Of a DNA stretch of 64,000 bases, positions 48,778-55,989 are shown one piece after another. The translations under genes were made by a program, and so were the position numbers. Position 1 is the first letter of the stretch. The number at the start of each line of letters is the position of its first letter. The DNA is from Amphibiibacter pelophylacis (GTDB lineage: Bacteria > Pseudomonadota > Gammaproteobacteria > Burkholderiales > Burkholderiaceae_C). Location: positions 1-64,000 of the forward strand of contig NZ_JAWDIE010000011.1 of the NCBI RefSeq assembly GCF_037688875.1. The letters run 5' to 3'. Under the pieces are notes generated by a model. It saw only the letters and a list, made by a program, of their open reading frames with translations. It did no database searches and was not told where the DNA came from.

Positions 48778-49548
48778 TCAGGCGGCAGCAAATGGCTGCA
48801 GCGTCACGCCATCCTGCACCAGCGCCTGGCGCACCTCGTAAGCCATGGCCACGGCGCCCGGACTGTCGCCGTGCACGCAGATGGAATCGACGGGGATGCG
48901 CACCATGGAGCCATCAATGGCCTCGATGGCGCCGTCGCGCACCAGGCGGACCATGCGCTGGGCGACCTGCTGCGGGTCGTGCAGCACGGCGCCCTTTTCG
49001 CGGCGCGACACCAGCGTGCCCTGCGGCGTGTAGGCGCGGTCGGCAAAGGCCTCGGCGATCACCTTCAGCCCGGCCTGGCGCGCCCAGCCGGCCAGCGGCG
49101 ATCCGGCCAGAACCACCAGCGCCAGGTGGGGGTTGACGGCCTGGACCGCTGCGATCACGTCACGCGCCTGGCGCTCGTCGTGGGCGATGGTGTTGTAGAG
49201 CGCGCCGTGGGGCTTGACGTAGCTCACCGTTGTCCCGGCCGCAGCGGCCAGGCCCTGAATGGCGCCGATCTGGTAAATGACGCTGGCGACCAGGTCGCGG
49301 CTGTCCATATCCAGGTTGCGGCGGCCAAAGCCCGGCAGGTCGGGGTAGGCCACGTGCGCGCCCACGGCCACGCCCCGCGCCTGGGCAGCCTTCAGCGTGG
49401 TCAGGATGCCGGCCGGGTCGCCCGCGTGGAAGCCGCAGGCCACGTTGGCGCTGGTGACGATGTCCAGCATGGCTTCGTCGTCGCCCATGCGCCAGGCGCC
49501 GAAGCTCTCGCCCAGGTCGCTGTTGAGATCCATCTGCAGGGAGGTCAT
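48778..49548 (-). CDS. pxpA: 5-oxoprolinase subunit A (LamB/YcsF family)
   Basis: PxpA is a LamB/YcsF-family TIM-barrel hydrolase subunit. The 256-residue protein has the family signature MDLNSDLGESFGAW at the N-terminus. It also has NVACGFHAGDP, a GVAVGAHVAYPDLPGFGRR loop, the VKPHGALYN motif, and ICVHGDSPGAVAMA near the end. These His/Asp residues are the expected active site. ATG 49548 is preceded by AAGGACACACGC, a good ribosome-binding site; the start 30 bases upstream is not supported. It is 10 bp after the NRAMP-like gene. Confidence 0.95.
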   Translation of the reverse strand: MTSLQMDLNSDLGESFGAWRMGDDEAMLDIVTSANVACGFHAGDPAGILTTLKAAQARGVAVGAHVAYPDLPGFGRRNLDMDSRDLVASVIYQIGAIQGLAAAAGTTVSYVKPHGALYNTIAHDERQARDVIAAVQAVNPHLALVVLAGSPLAGWARQAGLKVIAEAFADRAYTPQGTLVSRREKGAVLHDPQQVAQRMVRLVRDGAIEAIDGSMVRIPVDSICVHGDSPGAVAMAYEVRQALVQDGVTLQPFAAA

Positions 49549-49558
49549 GCGTGTGTCC

Positions 49559-50806
49559 TTACAGCGACAGGAAAGCAAAGATCGGGCCGATCGATTTGTA
49601 GCCCATATACCAGGTCAGCAGGCAGGTGATGGTGCCCAGCACCAGCAGCCAGCGCGGGTAGTGATAGCCGCCCATCAGGTCGGCGCGCGTCCAGCCCACC
49701 CACATGAAAATGCTCAGGCCCAGCGGCAGGATCAGGCCGTTGAGGCCGCCCACAAACACCAGCAGCGCAGCGGGCGCAGTGCCCAGGCTGAGGTAAACCG
49801 CCAGCGAAATCACGATGAAGACCACCGTGCCGCGATTGCGGATCTGGTCGGTGACGTTTTTGTGAAAAACGGTGATGAAGGACAGCGAGGTGTACGCCGC
49901 GCCGATCACGCTCGTGATGGCCGCGCCCCACAGCACCAGACCGAAGACGCGCAGACCAAGCTCGCCCGCCGCATGCTGGAAAGCCTGCGCCGCCGGGTTG
50001 GCCGCCTGGCCGGACACATCCAGCGAGATGCCGCTGGCGACCACGCCCAGCACGGCCAGGAAGAGCACATAACGCATCAGGCCCGTGACCGCAATGCCGC
50101 TGAGTGCGCCGCGCGTGACCGCGCCCAGGTTCTCGACGCCGTGCACGCCCTTGTCCAGCAGGCGGTGCGCGCCCGCGTAGGTGATGTAGCCGCCCACCGT
50201 GCCGCCCACGATGGTGGTGATGGTGGCGAAGTTGATGCTGTCCGGCATCACCGTCTGGCGCAGCGCCTCACCCACCGGCGGGTTGGACACCCAGGCCACG
50301 AAGGCCGTCAGGGCAATCATCACCAGACCCAGCACGATGATGATGCGGTCCACCGCCGCCCCGGCGCGCTTCGAGGAGAAAATCCCGATCGCCACCAGCG
50401 CGCTCAGCGCCCCGCCCCACTTCACATCCAGCCCCATCAGGGCGTTCAGGCCCAGGCCCGCCCCGGCGATGTTGCCGACGTTGAAGGTCAGGCCGCCAAA
50501 AATCACGAAGATCGCCAGCAGGTGGCCGCTGCCCGGCAGCGCCGCGTTGGCCAGTTCGGGGGCGCGCATGCGCGTCAGGCTGACCATGCGCCAGACGTTG
50601 ATCTGCACGACAAAATCGATTAGCACCGAAGCCAGGATGCCAAAGGCAAACGCCGCACCCATGGACGAGGTGAAGGTGGCGGTCTGGGTGATGAAACCCG
50701 GGCCGATGGCCGAGGTGGCCATGAGGAAAATGGCAGCGACCAGCGACGAGCGCCGCGATGCCGCAAACGAGACCGGCTTCGCACCGGGTGTGGGGTCCAT
50801 GGCCAT
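49559..50806 (-). CDS. NRAMP-superfamily carrier without canonical metal-binding motifs (YcsG-like)
   Basis: The 415-residue protein has about 11 membrane helices and aligns with NRAMP-type carriers. However, the first helix reads AIGPGFITQTATFTSS, where metal-transporting NRAMPs have DPGN. The sixth helix (GGTVGGYITYAGAHR) lacks the MPH motif. It therefore probably does not carry Mn or Fe. A YcsG-type member of this superfamily is encoded in the Bacillus kip operon, as here. The position at the head of a pxp operon suggests uptake of 5-oxoproline or a related substrate, which is an inference. ATG 50806 follows AAGGAGCCATC. It is divergent from the GntR gene. Confidence 0.87.
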   Translation of the reverse strand: MAMDPTPGAKPVSFAASRRSSLVAAIFLMATSAIGPGFITQTATFTSSMGAAFAFGILASVLIDFVVQINVWRMVSLTRMRAPELANAALPGSGHLLAIFVIFGGLTFNVGNIAGAGLGLNALMGLDVKWGGALSALVAIGIFSSKRAGAAVDRIIIVLGLVMIALTAFVAWVSNPPVGEALRQTVMPDSINFATITTIVGGTVGGYITYAGAHRLLDKGVHGVENLGAVTRGALSGIAVTGLMRYVLFLAVLGVVASGISLDVSGQAANPAAQAFQHAAGELGLRVFGLVLWGAAITSVIGAAYTSLSFITVFHKNVTDQIRNRGTVVFIVISLAVYLSLGTAPAALLVFVGGLNGLILPLGLSIFMWVGWTRADLMGGYHYPRWLLVLGTITCLLTWYMGYKSIGPIFAFLSL

Positions 50807-50839
50807 GATGGCTCCTTGGGTTGATCGGGAATGGGAGCG

Positions 50840-50852
50840 ATTGTTCAACAAT
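50840..50852. promoter_or_regulatory. 13-bp palindrome ATTGTTCAACAAT, operator candidate for the GntR regulator
   Basis: A perfect 13-bp inverted repeat about a central C lies in the 85-bp gap between the divergent NRAMP-like and gntR genes. Its core TTGT-TCA-ACAA fits the TNGTNNNACNA pattern of FCD-type GntR regulators. It is well placed for control of both directions. It differs from the TGGTCAGACCA sites near the adhesin genes at the second and flanking positions. Confidence 0.6.
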
Positions 50853-50891
50853 TTTTCTTTCCCGACCACCGGGCTATCCCTGGGTAAACTG

Positions 50892-51584
50892 ATGGGCTTC
50901 ATGAACGCATCCATCGTCCCCGCCATGACTACACCGACTGAACCCCAGGGCCTGGCCCTGAGGATTGCCGAAGACATCCGCCTCAGCGTGGTCGCGGGCG
51001 AGATCCGGGCGGGCCAGCGGCTGTCGGAAGCGAAGCTGTGCACGCAGCTGGAGGTGTCGCGCAACACGCTGCGCGAGGCCTTTCGCATCCTGGTCGCCGA
51101 AGGCCTGCTGATCCACGAGCCCAACAAGGGCGTATCGGTCACGGTGCCGACCATGGCCACGGTGATCGACATCTACCGTGTGCGCCGTCTGCTGGAATGC
51201 CAGGCGCTGCGCCAGGCCTATGCCGGCCATCCGGCCAGCAGCCGCATCCACCAGGCCGTGCAGCGCGCGCAGGAAGCGCAGGCCCGCCAGGACTGGCCCA
51301 GCGTCGGCACGGCCAACATGGCTTTTCACAAGGCGATCGTCGAGCTGGCCGACAGCCCACGCCTGAACCTGCTGTTCGAGCGCATCCTGGCCGAACTGCG
51401 CCTGGCCTTCGGGCTGCTGCAGTCGCCCGAGCTGCTGCACGCGCCCTATGTCAGCATGAACCAGCGCATTCTGGCGCTCTACGACGCCGGTGACATGGCC
51501 GCCGCCGCACAGGAGCTGGACAGCTATCTGAGCCACTCCGAGCGCGTTTTACTCGCGCACCTGGGCGAGCTGCAGACGCGCTGA
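50892..51584 (+). CDS. GntR-family regulator with FCD ligand-binding domain
   Basis: The protein (230 residues from this start) has an N-terminal winged helix with the GntR signature (GEIRAGQRLSEAKLC, then VSRNTLREAFRILVAEGLL). An all-helical FCD domain follows (about residues 90-225). The FCD metal/ligand signature is present in outline: Arg/Asp in the first helix and His in MAFHKAIVELADSPRL. It is divergent from the pxp-type operon with a palindrome between them, so it likely controls that operon in response to a carboxylate. In Bacillus the corresponding operon uses the IclR-type KipR. Starts at ATG 50892, 50901 or 50925 are all possible; none has a strong ribosome-binding site. Confidence 0.9.
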   Translation: MGFMNASIVPAMTTPTEPQGLALRIAEDIRLSVVAGEIRAGQRLSEAKLCTQLEVSRNTLREAFRILVAEGLLIHEPNKGVSVTVPTMATVIDIYRVRRLLECQALRQAYAGHPASSRIHQAVQRAQEAQARQDWPSVGTANMAFHKAIVELADSPRLNLLFERILAELRLAFGLLQSPELLHAPYVSMNQRILALYDAGDMAAAAQELDSYLSHSERVLLAHLGELQTR

Positions 51585-51620
51585 AGCGGCCACAAGCGGC
51601 CCGCACGCGCGGTCGCCGGT

Positions 51621-53723
51621 TCACCCCGTCACCAGAAACCCGATCCGGATCGAATGCGTTTCGGGGATTTCGCTGTGGCTGAGCACCTTGAGGCGCGGCA
51701 CCGGGCGGCGCAGCAGTCGCACCATGGCCGGGCGGATGGCGTCGGGCACCAGCAGGCAGGCGGGCATGCCCATGTCTTCGACCTGACGGGACAGCTCGCC
51801 CGCGTGGCGCGTCAGGCCCTCGGCGACGGTCGGGTCCAGCGCCGCGCCATGCGGTGAGGTCAGCGCCTGAACCACCAGACGCTCCAGGCTCGGGTCCAGC
51901 GCCATGACATCCAGTTCGCGCACCGGGCCGAAAATCTGCTGCACGATGGCCGGGGCCAGCTGCACGCGCACGCGCTGCGCGAGTTCCTGCGGGTCGGTGA
52001 CCGTGCCCGCGTGCTCGGCCAGCGCTTCGATGATGCCGCGCATGTCGCGCACGTGCACGCCCTCGTCCAGCAGCAGCTGCAGCACCTTGTGCAGCACGGT
52101 ATAGCTGACCAGCTTGGGCACCACGTCCTCGATCAGGCGCGGCGCCAGCTTGGCGGTGTGATCGACCAGGCTCTGCACCTCGACGCGGCCCAGCAGGCGG
52201 CCGGCGTGCGTCAGCATCAGGTGCGACAGGTGGGTGGCAATGACGGTTTCGCTGTCCACCACGGTGAAGCCGTGCATCTGCGCGTTCTCGCGCTGGTCGC
52301 CATCGATCCAGACGGCGGGCAGGCCAAAGGCCGGATCGCTGGTCGCCTGGCCGGGCAGCTTGTGCGTGACACCGCCCGGGTTGATGGCCAGGAAGCGGCC
52401 GGGCCAGGCTTCGCCCTCGCCCACCACCGCGCCGCGCAGCGAGATGCGGTAGGCGCTGGGGCGCAGGTCCAGGTTGTCGCGGATGTGCACGGGCGGCGGC
52501 AGAAAACCCACGTCCTGCGCGAACTTCTTGCGCACGCCCTTGATGCGCGCCAGCAGATCGCCGTCGCGGGCCTTGTCCACCATGGCGATCAGGCGGTAGC
52601 CCACCTCCAGGCCCAGCGTGTCCACGGGCTGCAGGTCGTCCCAGGTGGCTTCGGCGGCTTCGCCCGCCGCGCGCGCCGGGGCACTATCCGCGCCGCTGGC
52701 GCCCGCCGCCGCATCGTCCGGGCGGCCGTCCTGGCGCATCAGCCACCAGGACAGCGTGCCCAGCGCCCCGCCGATCAGGAAGAACACCAGGTGCGGCATG
52801 CCCGGGATCAGGCCCAGCATCCCGATGATGCCCGCCGCCATGCCCACGGCGCGCGGCGTGCCGAACATCTGCTGGCCGATCTGGCCGCCGATGCTTTTCT
52901 CGGAGCCCACGCGCGACACCACCATGGCCGCCGCGACCGAGATCAGCAGGCCCGGAATCTGCGCCACCAGCGCATCGCCCACCGCCAGAATGATGTAGCT
53001 GTCGGCGGCGGCGCTGGCGCTCATGTCGTGCTGCACCATGCCCACGATGATGCCGCCGATGATGTTGATGAACAGGATCAGGATGCCCGCGATGGCGTCG
53101 CCGCGCACGAACTTGCTGGCGCCATCCATTGATCCGAAAAAGTCGGCTTCCTCGGCCACTTCGGCGCGGCGGCGCTTGGCGCCTTCCTCGTTGATCAGGC
53201 CTGCGCTCAGGTCGGCGTCAATGGCCATCTGCTTGCCGGGCATGGCGTCCAGGGTGAAGCGTGCGCCCACTTCGGCGATGCGCTCGGCGCCTTTGGTCAC
53301 CACGATGAAGTTGATCACCACCAGAATCGCGAAAACGATCAGGCCGACGGTGAAGTTGCCGCCGATCAGGAAGTGTCCGAACGATTCGATCACCTTGCCT
53401 GCCGCGCCCGGCCCCTCGTGGCCTTCCAGCAGCACCACGCGCGTCGAGGCGACGTTGAGCGACAGCCTCAGCAGCGTCGTGAACAGCAGCACCGTGGGGA
53501 AGGCGGCGAAATCCAGCGGCTTGACCATGCTGGCCGACACCATCATCACCATCAGCGCCATGGCGATGTTGAAGGTGAAGAACAGGTCCAGCACGAAGGC
53601 CGGCATGGGCAGCACCATCAGCGACAGCACCATGACGACAAAGAGCGGCACCAGCAGGCTCTGGGTCAGGGCGCGGCGGTCGCCGCCCATCAGGGACTGC
53701 AGGCGCAGCAGGGCGGCGTTCAT
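51621..53723 (-). CDS. flhA: Flagellar export apparatus protein FlhA
   Basis: FlhA is the main membrane gate and proton-driven exporter of the flagellar type III system. The 700-residue protein has eight transmembrane helices in the N-terminal half (to about 325). The conserved FHIPEP-type loop is represented by the DAMPGKQMAIDADLSAGLI segment. The second half is the large cytoplasmic domain that docks chaperone-substrate complexes. The length matches the family. The ATG overlaps the flhB stop (ATGA). The next gene downstream (gntR) is convergent, so flhA ends this unit. Confidence 0.97.
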   Translation of the reverse strand: MNAALLRLQSLMGGDRRALTQSLLVPLFVVMVLSLMVLPMPAFVLDLFFTFNIAMALMVMMVSASMVKPLDFAAFPTVLLFTTLLRLSLNVASTRVVLLEGHEGPGAAGKVIESFGHFLIGGNFTVGLIVFAILVVINFIVVTKGAERIAEVGARFTLDAMPGKQMAIDADLSAGLINEEGAKRRRAEVAEEADFFGSMDGASKFVRGDAIAGILILFINIIGGIIVGMVQHDMSASAAADSYIILAVGDALVAQIPGLLISVAAAMVVSRVGSEKSIGGQIGQQMFGTPRAVGMAAGIIGMLGLIPGMPHLVFFLIGGALGTLSWWLMRQDGRPDDAAAGASGADSAPARAAGEAAEATWDDLQPVDTLGLEVGYRLIAMVDKARDGDLLARIKGVRKKFAQDVGFLPPPVHIRDNLDLRPSAYRISLRGAVVGEGEAWPGRFLAINPGGVTHKLPGQATSDPAFGLPAVWIDGDQRENAQMHGFTVVDSETVIATHLSHLMLTHAGRLLGRVEVQSLVDHTAKLAPRLIEDVVPKLVSYTVLHKVLQLLLDEGVHVRDMRGIIEALAEHAGTVTDPQELAQRVRVQLAPAIVQQIFGPVRELDVMALDPSLERLVVQALTSPHGAALDPTVAEGLTRHAGELSRQVEDMGMPACLLVPDAIRPAMVRLLRRPVPRLKVLSHSEIPETHSIRIGFLVTG

Positions 53724-54904
53724 GCCTCAGGCCCGTAGGTGGCGCTGCGGCGCGGGTCGGTGGCCGTGGGCTCGGGCGGCGGCGCGTCCTGCGGATCCAG
53801 CCCGCGCGGCACGCTGACGCGGGGCATGTCGCCGGGCATGGGCCCTTCCCCGCGCAGCGCGGCGCGCAGCTGGTAGACATAGGCCAGCACCTGCGCGACG
53901 GCGGCGAAAAGCTCGGTGGGCACCTCGCGGTCCAGCGGCACATGGGCATAAAGCGCCCGCGCCAGCGGGGGGCTGGTGAGCACCGGCACATCGGCGCGCC
54001 GGGCCGCGTCGCGGATCTGGAAGGCCAGGAAATCGGTCCCTTTCGCGACCACAGCGGGCGCGGCCATGCTGCCCTCGTCGTACTTCAGCGCCACGGCGTA
54101 GTGGTCGGGGTTCATCACCACCATGTCGGCGGCGGGCACGGCGGCCAGCATGCGGCGGCGGCCGATCTCGTGCATGCGCTGCTTCTGGCGGCCCTTGGTT
54201 TCGGGGCTGCCTTCGGATTCCTTGTGCTCCTGCTTGACCTCGGAGTGGCTCATGCGCAGCTTGCGCGCCATCATGAAGCGCTGCAGCGGCAGATCGACCA
54301 GACCAAACAGGCCAAGCACCCCCACCAGCAGCATCAACCCGCCCCAGATGCTGTGCCCCATGGCCGCGATGGCCTGGGGCACGTCCAGCCCCAGCAGCGC
54401 AGTGAAATCCGACAGGTGGTGAAACAGGTAAGCGCCGGCCACACTGCCCAGCACGGCCAGCACGCCGACGGATTTGGCCGTTTCGACCAGCTGCTGCGGC
54501 GAGACCAGCCGCGCCACACCCGTCAGCGGGTTGAGCTTGGAAAACTTCGGGGCCAGCGCCTTCATCGAGAAATTCCACCCGCCCGCCGCCAGGCTGGACG
54601 CCACCACGCCCGCCGTGATGCACAGCCCCAGCAGCACGATGGCGGCCAGCGCCTCCAGCCCCGGGCCCAGCAGGCGCTGGGGCAGCGTCATGGCGCGCAG
54701 CGACTGGGCGTCAAACGTCAGCCCCTGCTGCATCAGGCGCACCAGCCAGCCCCACAGCCAGGGCGCCGCCGCAAAAACCAGCAGCAGGCCCATGCCCACG
54801 ACCGCCATGTGCGACAGCTCGCGCGAACGCGCCACCTGCCCGTCCTCGCGGGCCTTGCGGATGCGTTTCTCGGTGGCGGGAAGGGTCTTGTCGCTGTCGG
54901 ACAT
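53720..54904 (-). CDS. flhB: Flagellar export switch protein FlhB with NPDH cleavage motif
   Basis: FlhB switches the flagellar exporter from rod/hook to filament substrates after cleaving itself at an NPTH motif. The 394-residue protein has the basic cytoplasmic N-terminus with TEKRIRKAREDGQVARSREL and four transmembrane helices (about 35-215). A linker and a cytoplasmic domain follow. Here the autocleavage site reads NPDH (Asn265-Pro266-Asp267-His268) instead of NPTH, in VMNPDHYAVALKYDEG. The C-terminus has a Pro/Glu-rich tail. ATG 54904 is chosen; an upstream in-frame start adds 14 residues without homology. The gene upstream (an aldo/keto reductase) is on the same strand but ends 161 bp away. 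Confidence 0.95.
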   Translation of the reverse strand: MSDSDKTLPATEKRIRKAREDGQVARSRELSHMAVVGMGLLLVFAAAPWLWGWLVRLMQQGLTFDAQSLRAMTLPQRLLGPGLEALAAIVLLGLCITAGVVASSLAAGGWNFSMKALAPKFSKLNPLTGVARLVSPQQLVETAKSVGVLAVLGSVAGAYLFHHLSDFTALLGLDVPQAIAAMGHSIWGGLMLLVGVLGLFGLVDLPLQRFMMARKLRMSHSEVKQEHKESEGSPETKGRQKQRMHEIGRRRMLAAVPAADMVVMNPDHYAVALKYDEGSMAAPAVVAKGTDFLAFQIRDAARRADVPVLTSPPLARALYAHVPLDREVPTELFAAVAQVLAYVYQLRAALRGEGPMPGDMPRVSVPRGLDPQDAPPPEPTATDPRRSATYGPEA

Positions 54905-55065
54905 GGCGGGCGTTGCGGGCGTGATGCAGGAAATCGCAGCGGCCACGATCCGGCCAGCGTTGTGATCGCATCTTGCCCTTCAGCGCCCGCGCTGTCCGGT
55001 CGATAAGTGGGGGAAAAGCGGACGAGTTTGGCGCCCGCCGGGGGGTTCGACCCGGCGCCCGGGAG

Positions 55066-55911
55066 TCAGGTGCCCGGCGTCAGCGGCTCAAGATAAGGGC
55101 TGTCGTTCGGGTCGGCAAAGAGTCGCTGCCCCGTATCCATGGCGCGGATGGCCTGCAGGTCTTCGCGCGTCAGCTGGAAATCAAACACCTGCAGGTTCTC
55201 GCGCTGGCGCTCGGCATTGGACGATTTGGGGAAGACCACCCGGCCCTCCTGCAAATGCCAGCGCAGCACCACCTGCGCCGGGCTTTTGCCATAGCGCGCC
55301 GCCATCTGGGCGATCAGCGGATCGCGCAGCACGTCGCCAGCGCGGGCCAGCGGGCTCCAGGCCTGCGTGATGATGGCGTTCTGGCGGTTGAACTCGAAAG
55401 CCGCGCGGTTCTGGAACTGCGGATGCAGCTCGATCTGGTTGACCACCGGACGCACGCCCGTCGCCTTGACCAGTGCCGAAATGTGCGCCGGTTCGAAGTT
55501 GGACACGCCGATCGATCGCGCCAGGCCCTGCTGCTGCAGATCGATCAGCGTCTCCCAGGTCTCGGTGGTCAGGCCCAGCACCGGGCAGGGCCAGTGGATG
55601 AGCAGCAGATCCACGCTGTCCAGCCCCAGACGCTCCAGGCTTTGGTGCACCGAAGCGGTGGCTTTTTCGCGCCCGTGGTGGGTGTTCCAGACCTTGGTGG
55701 TGATGAAGACCTCGTCGCGCGGCAGCCCGGACTGCACCAGCGCCTGGCCCACCCCGCGCTCGTTGCCGTAGGCCGCCGCCGTGTCGATGTGGCGGTAGCC
55801 CAGCTCCAGCGCCTGCAGCACGGCGGCGGCGGTCTCGTCCTGCGCAATATCCCAGACCCCCAGCCCCAGGCTGGGAATGCGTCGGCCGTCGTTCAGAACC
55901 TGATGGGGCAT
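55066..55911 (-). CDS. Aldo/keto reductase (AKR superfamily)
   Basis: The 281-residue TIM-barrel enzyme reduces carbonyls with NADPH. The catalytic tetrad is recognisable: Asp and Tyr in YRHIDTAAAYGNE, Lys in ITTKVWN, and His in LLLIHWP. The cofactor-binding segment FPKSSNAERQRENL is present near the C-terminus. The substrate is unknown; 2,5-diketo-D-gluconate reductase-like proteins are close in pattern. ATG 55911 follows ACAAGGACATCGCT, a good ribosome-binding site. It lies 78 bp after ahpF on the same strand, so it may be part of an oxidative-stress unit, an inference. Confidence 0.93.
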   Translation of the reverse strand: MPHQVLNDGRRIPSLGLGVWDIAQDETAAAVLQALELGYRHIDTAAAYGNERGVGQALVQSGLPRDEVFITTKVWNTHHGREKATASVHQSLERLGLDSVDLLLIHWPCPVLGLTTETWETLIDLQQQGLARSIGVSNFEPAHISALVKATGVRPVVNQIELHPQFQNRAAFEFNRQNAIITQAWSPLARAGDVLRDPLIAQMAARYGKSPAQVVLRWHLQEGRVVFPKSSNAERQRENLQVFDFQLTREDLQAIRAMDTGQRLFADPNDSPYLEPLTPGT

Positions 55912-55989
55912 AGCGATGTCCTTGTGGATCGGGTGAGGGGCAGTCTAGCGTATGTGGGCGGTGTGCTCCGTCACTTTGCCCCGGCCCAG

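Noticed and set aside
54980..55010. GTCGATAA sequence upstream of flhB as a possible sigma-28 promoter
   Set aside because: It is on the plus strand, pointing away from flhB, and lacks the TAAA -35 element.
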